From: UBA6912 sp041611095
GTDB lineage: Bacteria; Actinomycetota; Acidimicrobiia; Spongiisociales; UBA5794
Assembly (NCBI GenBank): GCA_041611095.1
Contig: JBFINP010000002.1
Location: 62,001 to 126,000, forward strand
Reading direction: 5' to 3'
Length of the DNA stretch: 64,000 bases
The position numbers were made by a program, and so were the translations under genes. The notes beneath the pieces are model-generated. The model was not told where the DNA came from. It saw only the letters and a program-made list of their open reading frames with translations, and made no database searches. Positions 18,055-25,157 of the stretch are shown piece after piece (positions within the stretch are counted from its first letter, which is position 1; every line of letters starts with the position of its first letter).

Positions 18055-18833
18055 AGGTGGTGCTGTTCTGCGGTGGGCTCGGGACCCGGCTGCGCGACTA
18101 CTCCGAAGACGTCCCGAAGCCGATGGTGCCGCTTGGGTACCGCCCCGTCTTGTGGCATGTCATGAAGTACTACGCCTCTTTCGGGCACACCGAGTTCATC
18201 CTTGCGCTCGGCTACAAGGCCGACGTCATCAAGCGGTTCTTTCTCAACTACGACGAGGCGATCTCCAACGACTTCACGATGTCGGCCGGCGGCCGTCAGA
18301 TCGACATGCTCTCGACCGACATCGACGACTGGACGATCACCTTCGTCGACACCGGGTCGAACGCAACCATCGCCGAGCGGCTCCTCGCGGTACGTCGGTA
18401 TGTGGAGGAGGACGAGATGTTCCTCTGCAACTACGCCGACGGGCTGACCGACCTGCCCCTGGACGACTACATCCGGGTCTTCGAGAACTCCGACGACATC
18501 GCTCAGTTTCTGCTCGTCCAGCCTCCGCTCAGCTACCACCGCGTCGAGACGGACGATGCGGGCAAGGTGACGGAGATCCAACCCGTGTACGGATCGAACT
18601 TCTGGATCAACGGCGGCTACTTCGTGTTCCGTCGCGAGATCTTCGAGCACGTCAAGATGGGTGAGGAGTTGGTCGTCGAGCCCTTCGAGCGCCTCATGAA
18701 GATCGGCAGACTGGCGGCGCGCAAGTATCCGGGCTTCTGGGCTCCGATGGACACCTTCAAGGACAAGCAGCGCCTCGACGACCTGTGGGCGAGCGGATGG
18801 GCGCCGTGGGAAGTCTGGAAGAAGGCGGAGTGA
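18051..18833 (+). CDS. Sugar-1-phosphate nucleotidylyltransferase (glucose-1-phosphate cytidylyltransferase-like)
   Basis: Activates a sugar 1-phosphate by joining it to a nucleotide, the entry step to nucleotide-sugar synthesis. The 260-residue protein begins with the nucleotide-binding signature FCGGLGTRLR and KPMVPLG (residues about 6-30). A metal-binding aspartate is in YADGLTD (about residues 127-133). A central WINGGYFVF and a C-terminal GFWAPMDTFKD resemble RfbF-type cytidylyltransferases more than RfbA-type. The GTG start overlaps the upstream stop (GTGA) and has GGAGGTGAC 7 nt before it. The nucleotide is inferred, not proven. Confidence 0.88.
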   Translation: MKVVLFCGGLGTRLRDYSEDVPKPMVPLGYRPVLWHVMKYYASFGHTEFILALGYKADVIKRFFLNYDEAISNDFTMSAGGRQIDMLSTDIDDWTITFVDTGSNATIAERLLAVRRYVEEDEMFLCNYADGLTDLPLDDYIRVFENSDDIAQFLLVQPPLSYHRVETDDAGKVTEIQPVYGSNFWINGGYFVFRREIFEHVKMGEELVVEPFERLMKIGRLAARKYPGFWAPMDTFKDKQRLDDLWASGWAPWEVWKKAE

Positions 18834-19480
18834 CGGTGTTCGGCGTCGAGACGCTGGCCGCGGCGGAGGGCATCCTCGCCATCGGAGCGCATCCTGACGA
18901 CATCGAGATCGGCTGTGGAGCCACCCTGCTCTCGGTGCAGAAGGCGAACCCTGCCGTCGATCTGCGGTGGCTCGTACTGACCGGTGACGATGTGCGGACG
19001 GGCGAGGCGACGAGTTCCGCCGAGCTGTACTTCGGTGCTGCGACTCCGCTGACCGGGCTCCGCTTTCGTGACGGCTACCTGCCGTACGAGGATCCCGCCG
19101 CCGTCAAAGACGCACTCGTCGAACACCGGGAGGGCTTCACGCCGGACATCGTTTTCGCCCCGCGTCCAGACGACGCCCACCAGGACCATCGCTTCATCGG
19201 CGAGCTGGTCGGGCAGGTCTACCGCCGCCAGACGCTCCTCCATTACGAGATCGCCAAGTACGACGGCGACCTGGCTCCGGTGAACCTATACGTGGCGGTC
19301 ACGCCGGCAGATGTGGACACCAAGGTCGAGCGCCTGTTCGCTGCGTTTCCCTCGCAGAAGACGAAGCCGTGGTTCGACGAGGCGTCCTTCCGTGGGCTCA
19401 TGCGCCTACGTGGTGTCGAGGCGGCGTCCCCGACGGGGTACGCAGAGGGCTTCCTTGCCCCGAAGCTCGTCTTCGGCTGA
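18830..19480 (+). CDS. PIG-L family deacetylase
   Basis: A 216-residue zinc-dependent amidase of the PIG-L/LmbE family, which removes acetyl groups from N-acetyl sugars or related amides. The zinc motif AIGAHPDDIEIGCGATL (HPDD near residue 25) and a second histidine motif, RPDDAHQDHRFIG (near residue 116), are both intact. The GTG at 18830 is preferred because it forms the same GTGA overlap as the other operon junctions; an in-frame ATG at 18785 would overlap the previous gene by 49 nt. It converges with a glycosyltransferase gene after only 3 nt. The likely substrate is the sugar made by the operon. Confidence 0.88.
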   Translation: MTVFGVETLAAAEGILAIGAHPDDIEIGCGATLLSVQKANPAVDLRWLVLTGDDVRTGEATSSAELYFGAATPLTGLRFRDGYLPYEDPAAVKDALVEHREGFTPDIVFAPRPDDAHQDHRFIGELVGQVYRRQTLLHYEIAKYDGDLAPVNLYVAVTPADVDTKVERLFAAFPSQKTKPWFDEASFRGLMRLRGVEAASPTGYAEGFLAPKLVFG

Positions 19481-19483
19481 ACG

Positions 19484-20413
19484 TCAGCTCGGCCGGGCCT
19501 GCTCCGGCCGGCGTCGGGTGAGCTTCGTCATGGTCTGGCGAAACGCCACGACCAGGTCGATGACGAGAGGCTTCCAGTCACCGCCCAAGAAGCCCCTGCC
19601 GAGCGCACCGAAACATCGCAGCCGGTCGGATGTCGGCATCGGGGTGCGGAGCACGGCGCCGGCCACGTCACGGAGGCGACGCCACCGCGGGAATGCGAGC
19701 TTTCCCGCCCGCGAGGTGTCGAACCAGGCCTCCCTCGCCTGGTGATTCATGCTCATGCCGGCGCGAACCGACCTCTCAGGGTGCTCCCTCAGCTGGAAGA
19801 GAGGTTCGTCGAGCTCGATGAACGGCCCGAGGAGCGCCATCTCGGCGAGGAGCGTTCGGTCACTGCCGGTGTAAGAGCCGTGCAGGCGAGTGTGATCGAG
19901 CGCAGAGCGGCGCATGACGCCGAAGATGGGATGGTTGCTGAGGTGGTGGAGCGCATCGAAGAATCGCGTCGCGCGCTCCGGTGACTCGAGTCGCGGGCGT
20001 CGCGGGAATGTCCCCAGGTCGTCGCCGGTGGGACCGATGAGCGTCGTCGTGGAGAACGCGAGCACCGCCGCACCGTGTTCATCCAGCGCAGCGATGCACT
20101 CCTCGAAGAACGTCGGCTGTGGAAGATCGTCGTGGGCGACCCACACGAAGTAGTCGCTCTTCGGTGCGGCGGCGAAGACGGCGTTGTAGTTGGGGGCGGC
20201 GCCGAGGTTGTGCGGCTGCGTGAGGACGGTCACCCGGCGGTCACGAGCCGCGGCCGAGGCCACGATGGCGGAGGTGCGGTCGGTCGATGCGTTGTCGGAG
20301 ATGATGAGTCTGAGGTCCGTGAACGTCTGTGCGAGAACGGCCGCGATGGTCTCCTCGAGGAAGTTCTCTCCGTTGTACACGGGCAAGCCCACCACGAGCC
20401 GTGGAACTGCCAT
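19484..20413 (-). CDS. Family 2 glycosyltransferase
   Basis: A 309-residue inverting glycosyltransferase with a GT-A fold. The N-terminus reads VVGLPVYNGENFLEETI, followed by LIISDNASTDRT (residues about 35-46), which binds the nucleotide. The metal motif is seen as VAHDDLPQP (HDD near residue 94). The C-terminal 80 residues are basic and may contact the membrane or an acceptor; no membrane helix is clear. The ATG has a G-rich AGGGGGGCGA stretch a few bases upstream. It converges with the nucleotide-sugar operon, so it may use its product, but this is inference from position. Confidence 0.9.
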   Translation of the reverse strand: MAVPRLVVGLPVYNGENFLEETIAAVLAQTFTDLRLIISDNASTDRTSAIVASAAARDRRVTVLTQPHNLGAAPNYNAVFAAAPKSDYFVWVAHDDLPQPTFFEECIAALDEHGAAVLAFSTTTLIGPTGDDLGTFPRRPRLESPERATRFFDALHHLSNHPIFGVMRRSALDHTRLHGSYTGSDRTLLAEMALLGPFIELDEPLFQLREHPERSVRAGMSMNHQAREAWFDTSRAGKLAFPRWRRLRDVAGAVLRTPMPTSDRLRCFGALGRGFLGGDWKPLVIDLVVAFRQTMTKLTRRRPEQARPS

Positions 20414-20481
20414 CTTGGTCGCCCCCCTGGCCTGCTGCCTCCTGGCGGCATCCTAGGGCGCGAGCGGCCGCGTATCGACGG

Positions 20482-20961
20482 TCATTCGGTGCGAGAGTCC
20501 CCGGACGAGGAAGGCTCCGGCATCCGGGGGTACGAGCGGAGCTCGCGGCGGAGCCGTGGCGGCAGCCGGCGCTGGAGCGCCGGCGGCACGGCGGGCACGT
20601 GGGTGCGTACGAGAAGCGCGCCGTGCGTCATCCTCACGAAGCCGACCTTGGCGAGCTCGGTCAGGTGGATCGGTCGGGGCAGGGGGCGGTTCCGTGCGGC
20701 GGCGGTGGCGAGCCGTAGCAGATCCGCAACCGCCCCCGGCCCCAAGACGGGCGTCCAGTAGCGCCGCACGTACGGATGCGTGACGGCGAACCCGCGATCG
20801 CGATGCTCGTCCCAGATCGCGGGACGGACGGCGAGTCGGTCGAACACGGTCGGTCGGAGACGTCTGAAGGGCTCGGCGACGCCCGGGCTGGGCACGATGG
20901 GAGGACGATCATCGATGGGGTTCCCGGGCGCCGCCGAAGACTGAACTGCAGGCATGGGCAT
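20482..20961 (-). CDS. Conserved hypothetical protein
   Basis: A 159-residue basic protein with no recognised function. The central part (about residues 60-135) looks structured, with HPYVRRYWTPVLGPGAVADL followed by regularly spaced Leu and Arg residues. The first 35 and last 15 residues are Pro/Ser-rich and probably disordered. No membrane segment, signal peptide or metal motif was seen. Two in-frame ATGs lie six bases apart at the start (20961 and 20955). The upstream region is strikingly AT-rich. It follows the ABC exporter gene in the same direction with a 99-nt gap and may have its own promoter. I recall similar sequences in Acidimicrobiia but cannot name a family. Confidence 0.6.
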   Translation of the reverse strand: MPMPAVQSSAAPGNPIDDRPPIVPSPGVAEPFRRLRPTVFDRLAVRPAIWDEHRDRGFAVTHPYVRRYWTPVLGPGAVADLLRLATAAARNRPLPRPIHLTELAKVGFVRMTHGALLVRTHVPAVPPALQRRLPPRLRRELRSYPRMPEPSSSGDSRTE

Positions 20962-20963
20962 GT

Positions 20964-20991
20964 GATATCAAATAAACTGAATAACAATCAA
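20964..20991 (-). promoter_or_regulatory. AT-rich putative promoter region
   Basis: A run of about 28 nt with very few G or C bases, in a chromosome that is otherwise strongly GC-rich, ends next to the start codon of the gene at 20961. On the minus strand it holds TTGATT, TTTATT and TGATAT, any of which could act as -35 or -10 boxes. No single well-spaced pair stands out, so the exact promoter is uncertain. It could also be a regulator or nucleoid-protein site. Confidence 0.4.
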
Positions 20992-21060
20992 GTGAGACGA
21001 GCGAGAGCGCGAAAGAACAGGTGTGGAGAGGGGCCGGCGAACGCGCGGTCCGGTCGGGTG

Positions 21061-22836
21061 TCAGACGTCCGTGGTGGCTTCGCCGGTTTGCACGGACCAC
21101 AGCGTCCGGTACAGCCCGCGCCGGGCGGCGAGGTCGTCGTGCGTACCGCGCTGGGTGACGCGGCCGTTCTCGAGCACGACGATGTGGTCGGCGTGCCTGA
21201 TCGTCGACAGTCGGTGGGCGATGACGATCGTCGTCCGGTCGTGGGCGACCTGGGCGAGCGACCGCTGGATCGCCGCCTCGGTTTCGTTGTCGACGGCACT
21301 CGTCGCCTCGTCGAGCACCAGGATCGGGGCTCCGGACACGAGCGCCCTGGCGATCGAGATGCGCTGACGCTGGCCGCCCGAGAGCTTCTGGCCGCGCTCT
21401 CCGACGATCGTGTCGTAGCCATTGGGCAGGTCGAGGATGAACTCGTGAGCCTCGGCGAGTCGGGCCGCGTGCTCGATCTCGTCATTGGTCGCGTCCGGGC
21501 GTCCGTAGACGATGTTCTCGGCCACGGTGCCGTGGAACAGGAAGACGTCCTGGCTGACGAGGGCGATCGCAGACCGGAGGTCGTGGACCTTGACCTTGGC
21601 GATGTCATGGCCGTCGACCAGTACAGCTCCGCTCATCGGGTCGTAGTACCGCAGCAGCAGCTTCACCAACGTCGTCTTGCCGGAGCCTGTGGAGCCGACG
21701 ATGGCGAAGGTGTCGCCGGCGGGGATGTCGAGCGACACGTCGTGGAGGACCGGTGTTCCCGTGACATAGGAGAACCCGACCGAGTCGAAGGTGACCCGGC
21801 CTGCCACGCCCGTCAGGGGCTCGCTCCCGTCCTCGAGCGCCGGTTCGATGTCGAGGACGTTGAGAATCCGGGTCGTCGAGGCCATCGCACGCTGGTAGAG
21901 GTCGAGTGTCTCGCCGAGCCGCGTCAGTGGCCAGAGGAGGCGCTGGGTCAGGAACACCATCACCGAATAGGCACCGACGGCGAGGCCCCCGTCGAGCGTC
22001 TGGAACCCTCCCCAGATGAGGGTCGCCGTGAAGCCGACGAGGATGGCGACCCGGATGAGCGGAGAGAATGCCGAGCTCAGGACGATCGCCCTGCGGTTGG
22101 CGACCCGGTACCGGTTGCTCTCGGTGGCGACTCGCTCCGTCTCGCGGTCCTCGGCGGTGAATGCCTTGATGGTCATGATGCCGGCGAGGTTGTTGGCGAG
22201 CTGGCCGCTGATGGCGCCGGCCTGCTGGCGGACGGCTGCGTATCGAGGCTCCATACGCGCCTGGAACATGATCGAGCCGAGGATGATGAACGGCATGGGG
22301 AGGAACGCGAGCCAGGCGACCTCGGGGGCGAGCAACACGAACGTGAGGCCGATGAGGAGGGTCGCCGTCGCCGTTTGCAGCACGTCGTCGGCCCCGTGGT
22401 CCAGGAAGCGCTCGAGCTGATTGACGTCGTCGTTGAGTATCGCCAGCAATTCGCCCGTCGACTGGTTCTCGTGATAGGCGATCTCGAGGTGCTGGATGTG
22501 GCTGTACGCGGTGATGCGCAGTTCGTGCTGGATGGTCTGCGCCAAGTTTCGCCATGCAACCGCCTGCAGCCACTCGAAGTAGGACTCCAGCGCCCAGACC
22601 ACGAAGGTGAGTACCCCGAGCACGACGAGCTGCTGCCGGGGGTCTCCGATGCCGTAGCGGCTGAGGAACGACCCCTGGCGGTTGACGACGATGTCCACCG
22701 CCATGCCGATGAGGAAGGGTGGGGCGATATCGAGTGCCTTGTTGGTCACGGAGTAGATGGCGGCGCGCATCATCTGGGCACGGTGGCCCGTGGCATATCG
22801 CCACAGCCTGCGTAGTGGTGGGGTCCGGCTCGCCAT
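21061..22836 (-). CDS. ABC exporter, fused membrane and ATPase domains
   Basis: A 591-residue half-transporter of the ABCB/MsbA type that works as a dimer. Six membrane helices occupy roughly residues 20-330. The nucleotide-binding domain has Walker A GSTGSGKTTL (about 383-392), the signature LSGGQRQRIS (about 493-502), Walker B ILVLDEATS (about 516-524) and the switch histidine in AHRLST. All ATPase residues are intact. The exported substrate is unknown. Position next to glycosyltransferase genes is compatible with export of a lipid or glycan precursor. Nothing unusual in length or composition. Confidence 0.93.
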   Translation of the reverse strand: MASRTPPLRRLWRYATGHRAQMMRAAIYSVTNKALDIAPPFLIGMAVDIVVNRQGSFLSRYGIGDPRQQLVVLGVLTFVVWALESYFEWLQAVAWRNLAQTIQHELRITAYSHIQHLEIAYHENQSTGELLAILNDDVNQLERFLDHGADDVLQTATATLLIGLTFVLLAPEVAWLAFLPMPFIILGSIMFQARMEPRYAAVRQQAGAISGQLANNLAGIMTIKAFTAEDRETERVATESNRYRVANRRAIVLSSAFSPLIRVAILVGFTATLIWGGFQTLDGGLAVGAYSVMVFLTQRLLWPLTRLGETLDLYQRAMASTTRILNVLDIEPALEDGSEPLTGVAGRVTFDSVGFSYVTGTPVLHDVSLDIPAGDTFAIVGSTGSGKTTLVKLLLRYYDPMSGAVLVDGHDIAKVKVHDLRSAIALVSQDVFLFHGTVAENIVYGRPDATNDEIEHAARLAEAHEFILDLPNGYDTIVGERGQKLSGGQRQRISIARALVSGAPILVLDEATSAVDNETEAAIQRSLAQVAHDRTTIVIAHRLSTIRHADHIVVLENGRVTQRGTHDDLAARRGLYRTLWSVQTGEATTDV

Positions 22837-22882
22837 GCTGCGGTGGAGGCTACTTGTGGCCCGGTAGGCAGGCGACGGTGCG

Positions 22883-22888
22883 CATACT
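22883..22888 (+). promoter_or_regulatory. -10 box for LON-domain gene
   Basis: CATACT, one base from TATACT, ends 6 nt before the ATG at 22895. There is no ribosome binding site, which suggests a leaderless transcript. Confidence 0.4.
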
Positions 22889-22894
22889 GATGCA

Positions 22895-23521
22895 ATGTCC
22901 GGCGCCGACCGTGCGATGCCGATGTTTCCGCTGGGCCGGGTTCTGTTGCCGGGCGAGCTCGTGCCCCTCCGGGTCTTCGAGCCGCGCTATGTGACCATGA
23001 TGCGAGACGTACTCGCCCGGGACCGCCGGTTCGGCGTCGTGCTCATCGCCCGTGGTTGGGAGGTCGGTGGTGGCGAGGAGCGGACCGACGTCGGGACCCT
23101 CGCCGAGGTGACCGACGCCGCCGTCCTCGGAGAAGGTCAATACGCGGTGGTCGGCGTCGGGTCGAAGCGCTTCCGGGTCGAAGAGTGGCTTCCTGACGAT
23201 CCATATCCGATGGCTTCCGTGATCGATTACCCCGACGATCGCGGTTCGTTTCGGGGTGGCGCGCTCGACGAGCTCGAGAAGCGGCTCGCAAAGGTGCGGG
23301 CTCTGGCGTCGGAGCTCGGTGCCGATGTCGGCGCGGCAGAGCCCGTGTCTCCGGAGGAGCCGGTTGAGGCGCTGTGGCAGATGTGCTCGCTGGCGCCGCT
23401 CGGCGAGCTCGACCGGCAGCGGTTGCTCGAAGCGACGTCCTCGGGTAGGCGCGCACAGCTGCTGACCGAGCTGGTCGACGAAGTGATCGACGAGCTGACG
23501 CTACGGCTCGGCGAAGGCTGA
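22895..23521 (+). CDS. LON N-terminal substrate-binding domain protein
   Basis: A 208-residue stand-alone version of the N-terminal domain of Lon protease. The family opening is plain: MFPLGRVLLPGELVPLRVFE (residues about 10-29), then YVTMMRDVLARDRRFGVV. There is no ATPase or protease domain, so it is not a protease itself. Such proteins are common in actinobacteria; the role is unknown, possibly binding unfolded or modified proteins. The C-terminal third is helical. It is divergent from the ABC exporter, with 58 nt between the starts. Confidence 0.88.
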   Translation: MSGADRAMPMFPLGRVLLPGELVPLRVFEPRYVTMMRDVLARDRRFGVVLIARGWEVGGGEERTDVGTLAEVTDAAVLGEGQYAVVGVGSKRFRVEEWLPDDPYPMASVIDYPDDRGSFRGGALDELEKRLAKVRALASELGADVGAAEPVSPEEPVEALWQMCSLAPLGELDRQRLLEATSSGRRAQLLTELVDEVIDELTLRLGEG

Positions 23522-23716
23522 TTTGCCGCGCATCGCGTGGCGAGCGCCGAGCCGCGGCCCGTCCGGCGTGGCTCGCCGGGGGTCGAGGCCGCGCGGGATT
23601 GCCGGATCGGCTCGGAACGGAGTGCGCGATATCGGTCCGTGCCGAAGCTGATCTGTGCGGCGTCAAATACGCATCGCTTGCCCCTTCAGACCCGCACCCG
23701 CTTGAAGGGCTATAGG

Positions 23717-23944
23717 GACAAGAGTGTGTGCGCCCCGGTCACGCGAACCGTCCGGCCAATCCCCAGCGAGCTGCGCCTCGGGCCCGACGACGGCATGCCC
23801 GTCACATGCGCCGCATCGTTCGACAAGCTCCGCACGTTCCCGGAGGCGGCACTCACGGCCCGCATCACCCGCCTCCATCCGGAGCGGCTGCTCGGCGCTT
23901 GCGGGGCGGCGCATCGCCGTGGAGTGCTGAGCGATCAGGGCTGA
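23717..23944 (+). pseudogene. Remnant of a MazF/PemK-type toxin gene
   Basis: The last 75 or so codons of an open frame match the C-terminal part of MazF-family mRNA interferases: APVTRTVRPIPSELRLG, DDGMPVTCAASFDKLRT and LTARITRLHPERL occur in the family's order. The N-terminal part of a MazF protein (the RRGD-x-W strand and the following loop) is missing. The upstream frame (to 23537) has unrelated, low-complexity sequence. The product cannot be a normal toxin. No MazE-like antitoxin was recognised next to it. I read this as a decayed or truncated toxin; an intact but divergent short protein is less likely. Confidence 0.5.
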
Positions 23945-24271
23945 TGCCCGCCTACGGCCACGAGATCACCGTCCCCCGCCGGGTTCGACGATGAGTGTTT
24001 GCACAGTTGGTTCGTGTGGCTCGACAACCCGGGTTCCGAGGTGGGGCGGCGTGTTCTGGTCACGCTCGATGGCAGCCCCGACGTGGTGACCTCGCGGATC
24101 ACGGCGATGTCGGCGGGCGCGTCTTTCGTGTGGTGACCCGGCGTGCGAAGGGTAGGCCGGCCATCAGCTCCTCGACTCGTGCGGGAGCCAGTTTGAGGCG
24201 CTGCCGCTACGTTGAAGGCGATGACACGCCGCCTTCACCAGGGCAATCGACGCGCTGCTTTGGCCCCTGGC
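23945..24271 (+). other. Intergenic stretch without a recognisable gene
   Basis: About 330 nt between the toxin remnant and the lipoprotein stop. Short frames on both strands look protein-like in places (for example RLKLAPARVEELMAGLPF on the minus strand near 24180) but are broken by stops. This fits further decay of an old coding region. No repeat, terminator or RNA gene was recognised. Confidence 0.4.
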
Positions 24272-24724
24272 TCAGTCCACGATCTCGCTGAAGGTGATCA
24301 CTAGCGGACCTTCGCCTTCGTCGAACAAGGCGACTCCCCAGTCGGGACCGGTGAGCCACTGAGCTTGCCGGGAGCCTCCGGCCTCGATCAGCTGGCCTTC
24401 GCCGAGCAGTCCCGTGTAGTGCTCTAGGGCGTCGTCGAATGATTGCTCGCTGAGGAATGCAACGACCTGCGTATCCAGTCCAGGGGGCGTGCTCACCTGG
24501 CCGGCGGAGAAGCTGGTTGGGATGAGCTCGCTCGGGAATCCTGCGGGCAGGTTTTCCTCTCCGAAGCTCGAGTCGTATCCGAGGTCGTCGACCTCGGAGC
24601 TCGTGCCGCCATTGCTGCCGGTGCCGGTGTCGCCACCGTCGCCCCCCGAATCGTCGTCCGAGCCTCCCCCACAAGCTGATACGACAATCAACAACGCCAG
24701 CAGAATCAATCGCCCTGGCTTCAT
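24272..24724 (-). CDS. Small secreted lipoprotein, function unknown
   Basis: A 150-residue protein with a clear lipoprotein signal: a basic start (MKPGRL), a hydrophobic stretch, and a lipobox ending VVSAC with the Cys near residue 17. A Gly/Ser/Asp-rich linker (about residues 18-42) leads to a small folded domain of about 100 residues that contains FPSELIPTSF and SFDDALEHYTGLL. Homologous function is not known to me. The ATG has GGGAGG about 9 nt upstream, a good ribosome site. It lies between two gene remnants, so it is the only apparently intact gene in this patch. It is probably anchored on the outer face of the membrane. Confidence 0.75.
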   Translation of the reverse strand: MKPGRLILLALLIVVSACGGGSDDDSGGDGGDTGTGSNGGTSSEVDDLGYDSSFGEENLPAGFPSELIPTSFSAGQVSTPPGLDTQVVAFLSEQSFDDALEHYTGLLGEGQLIEAGGSRQAQWLTGPDWGVALFDEGEGPLVITFSEIVD

Positions 24725-24851
24725 GAGCGGGTCCCTCCCTCGTTGCTGGCAACAAGGGAGGCTAGTCGGCCCCCGCCTCAGCCCCTCAGCCATCTCAATG
24801 GAGTCCTTCCTGGAGGACCTGTTGAGCAGGACCAGCTTCGCCATCATCTGA

Positions 24852-25103
24852 ACGCAGCGGTACGCAGTGGAATCCATGTGCCGCATGCTGTACACCGTCG
24901 CGACCGGCGATGTGACCTCGAAGCCGGCCGCCCTCGAGTGGGGGAAGCAGGAACTCGCGCCGACGGAGCGGGACCTAATCGCCCAAGCGCTCGCAGACCG
25001 GCCGGTCCCCTGCGATGAGCCTCCACGCCCAGGAAGCGTGCAAGCCGCCATCGCCTTCATCGAATACGGCAAGGAACACGCACGCAAACTCACCGATGCC
25101 TGA
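24852..25103 (+). pseudogene. C-terminal remnant of an AadA-like nucleotidyltransferase
   Basis: A frame of 78 codons from a GTG at 24867 resembles the C-terminal helical domain (DUF4111) of AadA-type aminoglycoside adenylyltransferases. CRMLYTVATGDVTSKPAALE aligns with the family's Cys-Arg-x-Leu-x-x-x-x-Thr-Gly plus Ser-Lys-x-x-Ala-Ala pattern, and LIAQALADR follows at the expected distance. The frame is closed upstream by TGA at 24849, and no nucleotidyltransferase catalytic domain (GSxxxG...DxD) is seen in the 120 nt before it. It would not confer resistance. It ends 54 nt before the stop of the convergent PBP gene. A short intact gene of other function cannot be fully excluded. Confidence 0.5.
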
Positions 25104-25157
25104 CCATGTCACTCGCCTGTCGATCGACCCGCGAGAGACGCTCCAATCCGACGGACC

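Noticed and set aside
24100..24230. Minus-strand frame with RLKLAPARVEELMAGLPF, resembling TfoX/YjbR-type sequence
   Set aside because: The frame is only about 35 codons between stops and the likeness is too weak to call a pseudogene.
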